The notes: a model not told the origin generated them from the sequence alone. DNA of 64,000 nt from Roseivivax jejudonensis (GCF_900172265.1 NZ_FWFK01000001.1:496001-560000), one strand, 5' to 3'; shown: positions 18,902 through 26,982, counted from the stretch's first letter. Numbers and translations: made by a program.

Positions 18902-19888
18902 TCAGTTCCGCGACTTCTCCGGCATGGCCGGCGGGGTCGAGGGCTGCTTGCGCGCGCGGCGGCGGGGCGTCGCGGCGGGTTTAGCGGTCGTTTCGTCACC
19001 TTTGGCGCGCGGCGTGTCCGGCGTCTTCGGCGAGGTCGCGACGGTCCTGGTCGCGGGATCGGACGTCGATGCGGCCTTGGTGCCGGATCCGCTGCCTTTC
19101 GACGGGGTCGAGGTCGACGATGCGGTCTTGGCCTTGTCCGCTGACGACGTGGTGTTGGTCGCGCTTGCGCCGGTCGCCTTACCGGCAGTGCCGGTGGCCT
19201 TCGGGTCGTCGCTCTTGGGCGTGGCCGCCTTCGCCTCCTCCGTCGGCTTGGCGACGGGATCCTTGGCCGGCGTCGAAGCCGACGCCTTTTGCGCCGAAGC
19301 GGAGGATGCGGAGGATCCGCCCGATTTCGCGCTCGCGGCGGCCGCGTTCGCGCTTGCGGTCGAGGCCTTCGCACTCCCAGCCGACGTCTTCGCACTCTCG
19401 CTCGACGTCTTCGCGGAGGACGCTTTCGGCGCGGCCTTGCGCGCGGTGCTGGCCGCCGCCTTCGCGGTGCTGGCCGCGCTCTTGGAGGTCGTCGCGCGTC
19501 CGCCGCTCGCCGCGGACTTGGCGGTCGGTTCGCTTTTCGCGGTCGTCTCGGCACGGTCCGCCGGCGCCTTTGCGGCAGGGGCCTGTCCCGCCTTGGTGCC
19601 GGCAGCGCGCGCCGGCGAGACCTCCGCGCGGCGCGGCGTGTTGGCCGCCGCGCGCGGCGCGCTCGCCGTCGCCTTGGGCGCCGGGGCCGCCGCGGCGCGC
19701 GGCGTGTCGCGGGCGGGAGCGACGCCGCACAGGCTTTGCATCTGTGCCGCCGGCAGGCCCCAGATCATCCGGTTGCCCTGAAGCGCGGCGTCGTAGAACA
19801 CGCGCGCCATGCGCATCTGCGCGCCGACGGCCTGGGCCGACCAGACCGCCATCACGCTTGCCGCGGTCATCGGTGTCATCACGAACAT
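18902..19888 (-). CDS. Histone H1-like Ala/Ser/Lys/Thr-rich protein in urease operon
   Basis: A 328-residue protein of two parts. Residues 1-55 form a compact, mildly hydrophobic helical region (MFVMTPMTAASVMAVWSAQA, MRMARVFYDAALQGNRMIWG) with a phasin-like feel. The remaining 270 residues are low-complexity, dominated by Ala, Ser, Lys, Thr and Pro with repeated SAKxS/TAKAA-like units, and end in a basic RRRARKQP tail. Such tails occur in bacterial histone-H1-like and PHA-granule proteins. It lies between the LprI-like gene and ureC on the same strand. I cannot assign a function; the urease link rests on position only. Confidence 0.7.
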   Translation of the reverse strand: MFVMTPMTAASVMAVWSAQAVGAQMRMARVFYDAALQGNRMIWGLPAAQMQSLCGVAPARDTPRAAAAPAPKATASAPRAAANTPRRAEVSPARAAGTKAGQAPAAKAPADRAETTAKSEPTAKSAASGGRATTSKSAASTAKAAASTARKAAPKASSAKTSSESAKTSAGSAKASTASANAAAASAKSGGSSASSASAQKASASTPAKDPVAKPTEEAKAATPKSDDPKATGTAGKATGASATNTTSSADKAKTASSTSTPSKGSGSGTKAASTSDPATRTVATSPKTPDTPRAKGDETTAKPAATPRRRARKQPSTPPAMPEKSRN

Positions 19889-20011
19889 GTCGTCTCTTCC
19901 CTTGTCCTGCGATCGGGCGCGGCGCCCTCACGGCCCCGCATTGCAGGTGCAGAAAACCACGACGCCGCAGCGCGGCACAAGGGCGACGAGAGGCCCCGGC
20001 CCGACCTCGCG

Positions 20012-20377
20012 TCAATAATCATATTGCCACAGCTCCTGCGTGCGCGTGCGCGTCACGCGGGCCAGGCAGGCAAAGCCGATCATGGGCGCGATCGTTCCGC
20101 CCTCGTACTGGTTGCGTTCTGCGTCACAGGTCGCGTCACGAAACTGCAGCCACGCCCGTTGCGCCTGCAGAAGACCCTGCCCCTGCCCGCGCCGGTCGGC
20201 CTTGGGCTTCACGATCTTCCACGCGCGGTTGAGCTCGGCATCGGCCGCCTGCCAATCCTCGTAGGCACATTGGGTCAGTTCCATCTGCGTGGCTTCGGAC
20301 CGGCACGGAAAGGACTGTGCCGCAGCCCAGGACGGAGCCGTGGCCGCCAACAGCGCGAACATGCACACCAGTCGCAT
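20012..20377 (-). CDS. LprI-like (DUF1311) secreted protein in urease operon
   Basis: A 121-residue secreted protein. The signal peptide ([20 protein letters not shown]) is followed by a DUF1311/LprI-type domain with four conserved cysteines (FPCRSEATQ, LTQCAYEDW, RDATCDAERNQYEGG, IGFACLARVT) and the motif WLQFRDATC. LprI is a lysozyme inhibitor in mycobacteria, but most DUF1311 proteins have unknown roles. The ATG overlaps the ureB stop by one base (TGATG), so it is coupled to ureB. It may be periplasmic, where a urease link is not obvious. Confidence 0.85.
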   Translation of the reverse strand: MRLVCMFALLAATAPSWAAAQSFPCRSEATQMELTQCAYEDWQAADAELNRAWKIVKPKADRRGQGQGLLQAQRAWLQFRDATCDAERNQYEGGTIAPMIGFACLARVTRTRTQELWQYDY

Positions 20378-20682
20378 CAGAGATCTCCCATGACATGCGC
20401 GTTGAAGCCGAAGACGCGCCGCGCGCCGGCATAGGGCACCAGCGCGACCTCGCGCCGCTGGCCCGGCTCGAAGCGCACGGCGGTTCCGGCCGCGATGTCG
20501 AGCCGGCAGCCACGCGCCGCGTCGCGATCGAAGTCGAGCGCGGGGTTGGCCTCGGCGAAGTGGTAGTGCGACCCGACCTGCACCGGGCGGTCGCCGGTAT
20601 TGGCGACCATCAGCGTGACCGGCTCGCGCCCCTCGTTGAGGGTCAACTCGCCCTCGCGGACAAAGATCTCTCCGGGGATCAT
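20377..20682 (-). CDS. ureB: Urease beta subunit
   Basis: The 101-residue structural beta subunit of urease. Characteristic segments are [19 protein letters not shown] at the start, [20 protein letters not shown] in the middle and [14 protein letters not shown] at the end. Coupled on both sides: its ATG overlaps the preceding small membrane gene by four bases, and its stop touches the LprI-like start codon. Confidence 0.97.
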   Translation of the reverse strand: MIPGEIFVREGELTLNEGREPVTLMVANTGDRPVQVGSHYHFAEANPALDFDRDAARGCRLDIAAGTAVRFEPGQRREVALVPYAGARRVFGFNAHVMGDL

Positions 20683-20846
20683 CGCGGCCTCCGGCTCTGA
20701 CGCAGCGCCACAAGAGCCGCCACAGCGACGAGGGCCAGCGCGGCCGCCAGCCAGGGCGTCGCGACGTGCGGATGCGGATGCGCGCCCGGATGCGCCGCCG
20801 CCGGCGCGGCGAGGATCCCGAGCGGGAGGACAAGGCTGCGGATCAT
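20679..20846 (-). CDS. His-rich small membrane peptide between ureA and ureB
   Basis: A 55-residue peptide with a hydrophobic signal-like N-terminus ([18 protein letters not shown]), a histidine-rich exposed segment ([10 protein letters not shown]) and one transmembrane helix ([17 protein letters not shown]) ending in QSRRPR. The stop overlaps the ureB ATG by four bases, which supports translation. The His-rich segment lies between two hydrophobic segments and would face the periplasm. That suggests nickel binding near a transporter or storage site (inference). No family is recognised. Confidence 0.65.
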   Translation of the reverse strand: MIRSLVLPLGILAAPAAAHPGAHPHPHVATPWLAAALALVAVAALVALRQSRRPR

Positions 20847-20874
20847 GCGGGGTCTCCTCGTCAATTCGGTCTGG

Positions 20875-21177
20875 TCAGCGGATCGGGTTGTGAACGGTCA
20901 CGAGCTTGGTGCCGTCCGGAAACGTCGCCTCGACCTGCACCTCGTGGATCATCTCGGGCACGCCCGTCATGCATTGCTCGGCGGTGATGACCTCGGCGCC
21001 GGCCTGCATCATCTCGGCCACCGACCGCCCGTCGCGCGCGCCCTCGACGACGGCGTCGGTGATGAGGGCAATGGCCTCGGGGTGGTTGAGCTTCACGCCG
21101 CGGGCGAGCCTGCGCCGCGCCACCTCGGCGGCCATGGCGACGAGAAGCTTGTCCTTTTCTCTTGGGGTCAGTTGCAT
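20875..21177 (-). CDS. ureA: Urease gamma subunit
   Basis: The 100-residue gamma subunit, beginning [20 protein letters not shown] and containing [22 protein letters not shown] and [20 protein letters not shown], all family hallmarks. It starts 3 bases after the ureD stop, so the ureD-ureA junction is tight and the genes are cotranscribed. Confidence 0.98.
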   Translation of the reverse strand: MQLTPREKDKLLVAMAAEVARRRLARGVKLNHPEAIALITDAVVEGARDGRSVAEMMQAGAEVITAEQCMTGVPEMIHEVQVEATFPDGTKLVTVHNPIR

Positions 21178-21180
21178 GGG

Positions 21181-22002
21181 TCAGATCATCCAGGGTCTGG
21201 GAAGGTCCGCGCCGGACAGGCGCGCGAGTATGGGGCAAAGCGCGCGGCGCATCTCGAACCCGTCGGGCGCGAGGAGGCGCGCGACCACGAGGTCGTCCGA
21301 CAGCGCCGAGGCACCGGACATGGCCGGCAGCGCCGCCCGGAGATCATCGAGCGCCGTGGCCGCGCCGGTGCGCGCGAGCACGATAGTCGCCATCGCCCCG
21401 GCGCCGTCGGCGACGCAGCGTTGCCGGAGCGTCTCCTCGGCGTCCCCCTCGAGACGGAGCCTGTCCGCGTAGAGCAGCGCACCCTCCCGGCGCAGATCGA
21501 TCCGGTCGCGCAGGTGGATGCCGCGCACGCGCTCGCCCATCGCGCGGCGCCCGAAGATCAGGGTCTCGACCCCGAGAAAGGCGGCATCGCCGGCGAGATC
21601 CACGGACAGCGTGCGGTCGAGCGCGGCCCGGTCGTAGAGGATGGTTTCCTGCGGCAGCCAGTGCAGGACCGCGCCGGCCTCGGCCGACAGCGTCGTCTCC
21701 ACGCGTCCGACCTCTCCCGGCAGCGCGCGGTAGACCCGCTCGGCCGCTTGCGTGGTCAGCGTGGCGGCCGCACCCGCCGCCACCGCGACGTCGAGCGCGA
21801 AACTGTCGCCACCGGTGATCCCCCCGGCGGTGTTGAGCCATACCGCGTCGAGCCGCGGCGCACGCGAGTTGGGAAACAGGAGCTTGGCCGAGCCGGACAT
21901 GGCCAGCGCGGCGATCCCGCAGCGCGCGCCACGCCGGCGGACGCCGAGCCGCGCGCGACCGCGGGCGCGCTGCGCCGTGCCTATGCCTTGATCGTAGGGG
22001 AT
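21181..22002 (-). CDS. ureD: Urease accessory protein UreD, start codon appears to be ATC
   Basis: UreD (UreH) is the scaffold chaperone that holds apo-urease with UreF and UreG. The conserved core is clear: WLNTAGGITGGDSF, TTQAAERVYRA, WLPQETILYDRAAL and LGVETLIFGRRAMGE. The first canonical ATG (21900, MSGSAKLLFP) would lose the conserved N-terminal strand TAQRARGRARLGVRRRG, which is encoded in frame just upstream. The frame is open from a TGA at 22126-22128 but has no ATG, GTG or TTG. A GGAGG box at 22010-22014 is followed, after 7 bases, by ATC at 22000-22002, which would give a 273-residue protein of normal length. Either ATC is used, an ATG-to-ATC change crippled the start, or there is a base error. 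If a canonical start is demanded, the gene is 21181-21900. Confidence 0.85.
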   Translation of the reverse strand: MPYDQGIGTAQRARGRARLGVRRRGARCGIAALAMSGSAKLLFPNSRAPRLDAVWLNTAGGITGGDSFALDVAVAAGAAATLTTQAAERVYRALPGEVGRVETTLSAEAGAVLHWLPQETILYDRAALDRTLSVDLAGDAAFLGVETLIFGRRAMGERVRGIHLRDRIDLRREGALLYADRLRLEGDAEETLRQRCVADGAGAMATIVLARTGAATALDDLRAALPAMSGASALSDDLVVARLLAPDGFEMRRALCPILARLSGADLPRPWMI

Positions 22003-22009
22003 GAGTCCG

Positions 22010-22014
22010 CCTCC
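22010..22014 (-). promoter_or_regulatory. Shine-Dalgarno box marking the ureD start
   Basis: GGAGG on the minus strand with ideal spacing (7 bases) to the in-frame ATC at 22000-22002. No canonical start codon follows it in the ureD frame at usable distance. Confidence 0.5.
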
Positions 22015-22156
22015 GCCTGTCCCGCGCCAAGCCTCACGCGGAGGCCCGGGCGCCGCAAACGATGCGCCTGATCGGACGGCACTCCACCGCTCGATAGGTG
22101 TGCGGATGCCCGATTCCCGGGCGTATCACGACCGGACTGCCATCGAATTGGGCAGG

Positions 22157-22645
22157 TCATGATTCGGCCACGTCCGCGGCCTTGCGCGGTGCTTCGGGCG
22201 AATAGCTGCAGGCGTCGGGCTTGATGTCGAGAAGCGGCGTGCCGTCGAGGCAGTCGAGCCCGCGCACCACCAGCCGCGGCCCGTCCCGCCGTACGACGCG
22301 CACCCGCGACAGCCCGATCGGGTTCGGCCGGACTGGCGAGCGCAGCGCGAACGTACCCCGAAGAGCGCCGTCGCTCTTGGGGCTCTGCTGCACGAGGTCG
22401 CGGCGCGACCGGTCGAGCCAATAGAGCACGTCGGCGAAGTCGAAGCGCTCGATTCCGTCGAGCGCCCCACCCCAGACCGGATCGAGCTCCAGCACGCAGT
22501 CCGGCCCGTCGTGCCGGCCCTGCCGGGGGCAATCGGCCCGACTGGCGAAGGGCGTGCGAATCCGGCCGATGAAGCGCAGCCGCGCATCGTCCGGCGGATC
22601 CAGTTCGATCGCCCGCTCCCCGGGCCTGAGGTCGGTGTCGTCCAT
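22157..22645 (-). CDS. tRNA (N6-threonylcarbamoyladenosine-37) methyltransferase TrmO-like (TsaA domain)
   Basis: A 162-residue TsaA-domain protein. TrmO methylates t6A at position 37 of some tRNAs using SAM. Family motifs include FIGRIRTPFASRADCPRQG (TPF and CPRQG boxes), FDFADVLYWLDRS, SPVRPNPIGLSRVRVV and LLDIKPDACSYSPEA. The ATG at 22645 with a GAGAGG site gives MDDTDLRPGERAIELD; an upstream ATG adds unrelated sequence. It is divergent from the HTH/PBP regulator. Confidence 0.88.
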   Translation of the reverse strand: MDDTDLRPGERAIELDPPDDARLRFIGRIRTPFASRADCPRQGRHDGPDCVLELDPVWGGALDGIERFDFADVLYWLDRSRRDLVQQSPKSDGALRGTFALRSPVRPNPIGLSRVRVVRRDGPRLVVRGLDCLDGTPLLDIKPDACSYSPEAPRKAADVAES

Positions 22646-22749
22646 CGCGCGCCCCTCTCGATCCGCGATCAGTTGGCCCGGCTTCGCGCGCCGGCGCAAG
22701 GGTCTTGCCACTTGCTCCTCGCCCGGATCCCGGTCCATTCTCCGCTCCC

Positions 22750-23628
22750 ATGACCGCCCTCGCCCCCGATCCCGAGTTCCTGACCGTCCGCGAGCTCGCA
22801 GAGCTGCTGCGCATCAAGGAGCGCAAGGTCTACGACCTCGCGGCCTCGGGCGAGGTGCCCTGCACCAAGGTCACGGGAAAGCTCCTGTTTCCGGCGCGCG
22901 ACGTGCGCGCGTGGATCGCCGCTGGCGCGATCGGCGGCAGTGACTCCGGCGCGGCGCAGTCGCCGCGCCCGTCGGTCTTCCTCGGCAGCCACGACCCCCT
23001 TCTCGACTGGGCCCTTCGGCAGGCGCGCACCGGCCTCGCCACCTATTTCGAGAGCTCCGGCGACGGGCTGACGCGGTTCGCCGCGCGCGAAGGCGTGGCG
23101 ACGGGGCTGCACGTCTTCGAAGACGGCGCATGGAATGTCGCCGCCGCGCAGCGCGCGGGCGGCGCTGCGGTGCTCCTGGCGTTCGCCACCCGCCGGCGCG
23201 GGCTCGTGACCCTGCCCGGGGCCGACATCGCCGGCCTCGCCGACCTGCGCGGGCGCCGCTTCGCCCCGCGCCAGCCCGGATCCGGCACGGAATCGGTCTT
23301 CGCGCATCTGCTGACCGAGGCGGAGATCCCCGCGGACGCGATCGACACCGCCGATCCCACGCGCAGCGAGGGCGACGCGGTCACCGCGATCCAGCAGGGC
23401 ACGGCCGAGGCGACCTTCGGGCTCGAGGCGCTCGCCGTGGCGCACGGGCTCGCCTTCGTGCCGCTGATCGAGGAACGCTTCGACCTTCTGGTGGACCGCG
23501 CGGCGTATTTCGATCCGCCGCTCCAGGCGCTCTTCAATTTCTGCCGGACCGGCGCCTTCCGAGAGCATGCCGCGCGGCTCGGCGGCTACGACGTCTCCGA
23601 CGCCGGTACCGTGCGCTGGAACGGCTGA
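22750..23628 (+). CDS. HTH (excisionase-type) regulator with periplasmic-binding-protein-like sensor domain
   Basis: A 292-residue protein. Residues 10-55 form a MerR/excisionase-type DNA-binding domain (TVRELAELLRIKERKVYDLA, then GEVPCTKVTGKLLFPARDVRAW). Residues 75-290 resemble the PBP-like domain (PF12727) found in molybdate-type regulators: LGSHDPLLDWAL, FAPRQPGSGTESVF, EGDAVTAIQQGTAEATFGLE. It is probably a cytoplasmic sensor that binds a small oxyanion or organic ligand. There is no transporter gene next to it to name the ligand. Translation is from the ATG at 22750. Confidence 0.85.
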   Translation: MTALAPDPEFLTVRELAELLRIKERKVYDLAASGEVPCTKVTGKLLFPARDVRAWIAAGAIGGSDSGAAQSPRPSVFLGSHDPLLDWALRQARTGLATYFESSGDGLTRFAAREGVATGLHVFEDGAWNVAAAQRAGGAAVLLAFATRRRGLVTLPGADIAGLADLRGRRFAPRQPGSGTESVFAHLLTEAEIPADAIDTADPTRSEGDAVTAIQQGTAEATFGLEALAVAHGLAFVPLIEERFDLLVDRAAYFDPPLQALFNFCRTGAFREHAARLGGYDVSDAGTVRWNG

Positions 23629-23632
23629 GCCC

Positions 23633-24280
23633 TCAGAACGGCGCCGGCGCGCGAAAGCTCTGACCGGCGCCGCCGTCGGGATGGCGCAGGCGCAGCTCCT
23701 CGGCATGAAGCATCATCCGCGGATGCGCCGCGGCGGTCTCGGGCGCATAGAGCGGATCGCCCAGGATCGGATGGCCGAGCGACAGCATGTGCACCCGAAG
23801 CTGGTGCGACCGCCCGGTTTTGGGGAACAACCGCACGCGCGTCTCGTCCGGGCCCTGCCGCTGCACACGCCATGTCGTCTGCGCCGGACGCCCGGCCTCG
23901 GGGTCGACCTTCTGCAGCGGGCGGTTCGGCCAGTCGACGCCGATCGGCAGGTCCACCTCGCCCCGCTTCTCGGCCAGCACGCCGGCAACGCGCGCGACGT
24001 AGGTCTTCTTCACCTGCCGCTTCTCGAATTGCAGACCAAGATGACGCTGCGCATGCGGGGTCAGGGCAAAGACCATCACGCCCGAGGTGTCCCGGTCGAG
24101 CCGGTGGACCAGGAGAACCTCCGGGAACGCGACCGCGAGCCGCGCGATCAGGCAATCGGCCAACTCCGGTCCCTTGCCCGGAACCGACAGCAGGCCCGCG
24201 GGCTTGTCGACCACGAGGATCTCGTGATCGGCATGCAGGACCGGGATGTCGCCCGAGGGCGGATCGTAGGTGTCGCTCAT
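23633..24280 (-). CDS. RluA-family pseudouridine synthase
   Basis: A 215-residue single-domain pseudouridine synthase without an S4 domain. The catalytic motif HRLDRDTSGVMV holds the nucleophilic aspartate near residue 62. Further motifs are ILVVDKPAGLLSVPGKG and RTGRSHQLRVHM-like PKTGRSHQLRVHMLSLGHPILGD split across residues 153-175. The size and GKGPE segment resemble the RluA (23S U746 / tRNA U32) group. The ATG at 24280 is the first in the conserved region. Downstream end is convergent with the HTH regulator (4-base gap). Confidence 0.92.
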   Translation of the reverse strand: MSDTYDPPSGDIPVLHADHEILVVDKPAGLLSVPGKGPELADCLIARLAVAFPEVLLVHRLDRDTSGVMVFALTPHAQRHLGLQFEKRQVKKTYVARVAGVLAEKRGEVDLPIGVDWPNRPLQKVDPEAGRPAQTTWRVQRQGPDETRVRLFPKTGRSHQLRVHMLSLGHPILGDPLYAPETAAAHPRMMLHAEELRLRHPDGGAGQSFRAPAPF

Positions 24281-24323
24281 GGCCGCGCGGCTTGCCAGCC
24301 CGCGCGCCCCGCCGCAAGGCGCC

Positions 24324-25220
24324 TCAGACGATCGCGTGGCCGGCGCCCGCCAGCGCGGTGGCGATCGCGGCGATATGGGCCGGCCCGGTCTCGCAGCAGC
24401 CGCCGACGATTGTCGCCCCGCGGGCGACCCAGTCCATCGCGTGCGCGGCATAGCGCTCGGGCCCCATGTCGCGCCGCCGCGACAGCCGGTCGACCGTCGG
24501 GCTGACGGACAGGAAGTCCTTGGTGATGCCCTCGAACCCGTTGGCATAGGCCCCGACGGGCAGCCCCGACGCGGCCAGCGCATCGATCGCCGGCCCCATC
24601 GCCTCGGGCGCCGAGCAATTGGCCAACGCCGCGTCCGCCGGTCCGTCGGCGAGGGGCTGCGCGAGCGCCGCCACCGGTTCACCGGAGCGCAGGCGCGTGC
24701 CGTCGTCATCGTCGACCGTCACGGCGATCCAGCCGCGCCGCCCCTCGGCGGCCAGCGCGTCCAGCGCGGCACGCGCATGCGCCACCGACGCCACGGTCTC
24801 GAACACCACGAGATCGGCCTGCGGCGCCAGCGCGGCGACAACCTCGCGGTAGATCGCGACGGCCGCGTCGTGCGGCGGCACCAGATCGGGGCGATAGCTC
24901 GCGCCGAACGGCCCGATCGTGGCCGCCACCCGGCCTCCGCCATGCGCGTCGCGCGCGGCACGGGCCTCGGACATCGCCATGGCGCGCAGCGCGTCGATCT
25001 CCGCCAGCCGGCCCGCCGGCGCCAGCCGGTCTGGCAGGATCGCGTAGGTGTTGGCCATCGCCACCGTCGCCCCGGCAGCGAAGAAATCGGCGTGCACCGC
25101 CTGCGCCAGCCCCGGGCTCTCGCGCATCGCCTCGGTCGACCAGAGCGGCCGGTCGAACACGCCGCGACGCGTCACGATTTCCTGTCCGACGCCGCCATCC
25201 AGAAGGGTGATCTCCGCCAT
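24324..25220 (-). CDS. Homocysteine S-methyltransferase family protein
   Basis: A 298-residue zinc-dependent methyltransferase domain. The zinc cysteines are the NC of ALANCSAPEAM and the C-terminal GGCCET motif. The N-terminal LLDGGVGQEIVTRRG and ANTYAILPDRL segments also fit. Stand-alone enzymes of this family methylate homocysteine using S-methylmethionine or betaine, or act on other thiols. A GGAGGAGG site precedes the ATG at 25220. Neighbouring genes for a LysE-type exporter and a methionine sulfoxide reductase hint at a sulfur amino acid theme (inference). Confidence 0.92.
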   Translation of the reverse strand: MAEITLLDGGVGQEIVTRRGVFDRPLWSTEAMRESPGLAQAVHADFFAAGATVAMANTYAILPDRLAPAGRLAEIDALRAMAMSEARAARDAHGGGRVAATIGPFGASYRPDLVPPHDAAVAIYREVVAALAPQADLVVFETVASVAHARAALDALAAEGRRGWIAVTVDDDDGTRLRSGEPVAALAQPLADGPADAALANCSAPEAMGPAIDALAASGLPVGAYANGFEGITKDFLSVSPTVDRLSRRRDMGPERYAAHAMDWVARGATIVGGCCETGPAHIAAIATALAGAGHAIV

Positions 25221-25254
25221 GCTCCGTGCCTCCTCCTTGCTCCCGCCGGCGGAC

Positions 25255-25869
25255 CTAGGCCAGCGCGAGCCGCGCGGCGAGCCCCGCGAAGACCCCTGCG
25301 GCAATTCGGTTCAGCAGCCGTGCGCGCCGCGCCAGGCGCGTGCGAAGCGCGCCGCCTGCCGCGCCGTAGAGCGCCGTCACGAAAAAGGCGGTGAGCGCGA
25401 ACAGCCCCCCGAGCAGCAGCAGCTGCGCCCAGACCGGCCCGCGCGCCGGATCGGCGAATTGCGGCAGGAAGGCGAGGATGAAGAGCGCCACCTTCGGATT
25501 GAGGATGTTGGTCAGCGCGCCGCGCCCGATCGCCGCGAGCCCGCCACCCGCGCGCGCCTCCGCCGTCGCCAGTCCGGCCCGCCACGACCGGACCGCGAGC
25601 CACAGCAGGTACGCCGCCCCGGCATAGCGGATCGCGTCGAACGCCGCCGGCGACGCCGCGAGCAGGGCCGCGACCCCGCCGGCCGTCAGCGCCACGTGGA
25701 AAAGACAGCCGAGGCTCACGCCCAGCGCCGCGGCGATGCCGGCCCGCGGACCACCGCGGGCCCCCGACGCAAGCGCGAACATCACGTCGGCACCGGGCGT
25801 CAGGTTGAGGATCAGCCCCGCCCCCAGGAACCCCAGGAGCCCGGCCGGATCGGGCAGGAGCGCGATCAC
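25255..25869 (-). CDS. LysE/RhtB family amino acid exporter
   Basis: A 204-residue membrane exporter with about six transmembrane helices. The N-terminal signature LILNLTPGADVMFALASGARGG (NxxPG box) and the TNILNPKVALFILAFLPQF motif in the middle are diagnostic. The substrate is unknown; members export lysine, homoserine, threonine, leucine or methionine. Its ATG overlaps the stop of the fRMsr gene by four bases, so the two are cotranslated, consistent with handling of methionine-related compounds. Confidence 0.92.
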   Translation of the reverse strand: MIALLPDPAGLLGFLGAGLILNLTPGADVMFALASGARGGPRAGIAAALGVSLGCLFHVALTAGGVAALLAASPAAFDAIRYAGAAYLLWLAVRSWRAGLATAEARAGGGLAAIGRGALTNILNPKVALFILAFLPQFADPARGPVWAQLLLLGGLFALTAFFVTALYGAAGGALRTRLARRARLLNRIAAGVFAGLAARLALA

Positions 25870-26330
25870 CCGACGCCGGGCCGCGCGAAGGTGTCCGACA
25901 GGAGCGCCGCCAGGCCCGCCGCGTCGTCCGGGCCGAACGCGTCCGGACGGTCACTGTCGATGTCGAGCACGCCGATCAGCCGCCCCGCCGCGTCGCGGAC
26001 CGGCAGCACGATCTCCGACCGGGTGCTGGCCGAACAGGCGATGTGGCCGGGAAAGGCCTCCACATCCGCGACGACCTGCACCTCCCCGGTGCGCGCGGCG
26101 GCGCCGCAGACGCCGCGGTCGAACGGGATGACGAGGCAGCCGTGCCCGCCCTGGTAGGGCCCGATCTTGAGCCGCTCCGGCGCCACGACGCGGTAGAACC
26201 CGGTCCAGTCAAAGCGCCCGTCGGAGTGATGGATCTCGCAGGCCAGCGTCGCCATCAGCGCCACCGCGTCCGTCTCGCCCTCGGCCAGCGCCGCCACCCG
26301 CGCGCGCAGCGCTTCGTAATCCACCGTCAT
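25866..26330 (-). CDS. Free methionine-(R)-sulfoxide reductase (GAF domain)
   Basis: A 154-residue GAF-domain protein of the fRMsr (MsrC-like) family, which reduces free methionine-R-sulfoxide in the cytoplasm. The redox cysteines fall in the expected places: GVCGAAARTG and FPGHIACSASTRSEIVLPV. The DWTGFYRV motif and ILDIDS-like VLDIDSDRPDAF end also match. It starts at MTVDYEALRARVAAL and is followed by the LysE exporter with a 4-base overlap. Confidence 0.92.
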   Translation of the reverse strand: MTVDYEALRARVAALAEGETDAVALMATLACEIHHSDGRFDWTGFYRVVAPERLKIGPYQGGHGCLVIPFDRGVCGAAARTGEVQVVADVEAFPGHIACSASTRSEIVLPVRDAAGRLIGVLDIDSDRPDAFGPDDAAGLAALLSDTFARPGVG

Positions 26331-26425
26331 GACACGCCTCCCTGCGACCCTCGTCCGCCGCCGCTAGCCGAGCCCGCCGCGCGGCGCAAGCCGGCCGGCG
26401 GACCCGGAGGCTGCTCCCGCCCCCC

Positions 26426-26478
26426 TTCTTCTTGGCCGAAATACTCCGGGGAGCGCGAGGGGCCGGCCCCTCGCTCCG
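26426..26478 (-). repeat. Intergenic palindromic repeat, copy B
   Basis: Read on the minus strand: a GC-rich palindrome (GCGAGGGGCCGGCCCCTCGC), then CTCCCCGGAGTATTTCGGCC and AAGAAGAA. It shares the CCCCGGAGTA...GGCC-AAGAAGAA core with copy A. Located between smpB and the fRMsr gene. Confidence 0.7.
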
Positions 26479-26508
26479 CCGCGCGCCACCAGGTCTCCCG
26501 GGCCGGTA

Positions 26509-26982
26509 TCAGCCGTGCTCCTTCAGGAGCCGCTGCTTCTGGCGGTTCCAGTCGCGCTTCGCCTCGGTCTCGCGCTTGTCGACGGTCTTCTTGCCCTTCG
26601 CGATGGCGATCTTGATCTTCGCGATGCCGCGATGATTGAAGTAGAGCACCAGCGGCACCAGCGTCATGCCCTTGCGGCTGGTCTCGTTCCACATCCGCGA
26701 CAGCTCGCGCTTGCTCGCGAGGAGCTTGCGCGGGCGCCGGTCCTCGTGCCCGAACATCGCCTGCTCGTATGGCGCGATGTAGCTGTTGATCAGCCACAGC
26801 TCGCCGTCCTTCACCTCGGCGTAGCTCTCGGCGATGTTGGCCGTGTTGAGCCGCAACGACTTCACCTCCGACCCCATCAGCACGATGCCGCATTCGACAT
26901 CCTCCTCGATGGCGTAGTCGAAGCGCGCGCGCCGGTTCTCGGCGATCACCTTGTAGTTCGGGTTGTCCTTGGGCTGTGCCAT
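26509..26982 (-). CDS. smpB: SsrA-binding protein SmpB
   Basis: A 157-residue RNA-binding protein that delivers tmRNA to stalled ribosomes for trans-translation. Typical segments are [49 protein letters not shown] and the C-terminal basic tail [17 protein letters not shown]. The ATG at 26982 giving [11 protein letters not shown] is preferred. The longer frame begins with sequence not seen in SmpB. Confidence 0.97.
   Translation of the reverse strand: MAQPKDNPNYKVIAENRRARFDYAIEEDVECGIVLMGSEVKSLRLNTANIAESYAEVKDGELWLINSYIAPYEQAMFGHEDRRPRKLLASKRELSRMWNETSRKGMTLVPLVLYFNHRGIAKIKIAIAKGKKTVDKRETEAKRDWNRQKQRLLKEHG

Noticed and set aside
21981-22826. A 281-codon minus-strand frame covering the trmO gene and the ureD leader
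   Set aside because: It is in a different frame from the TsaA-domain protein and has no conserved motif. It includes the region immediately upstream of ureD only by lack of stops.
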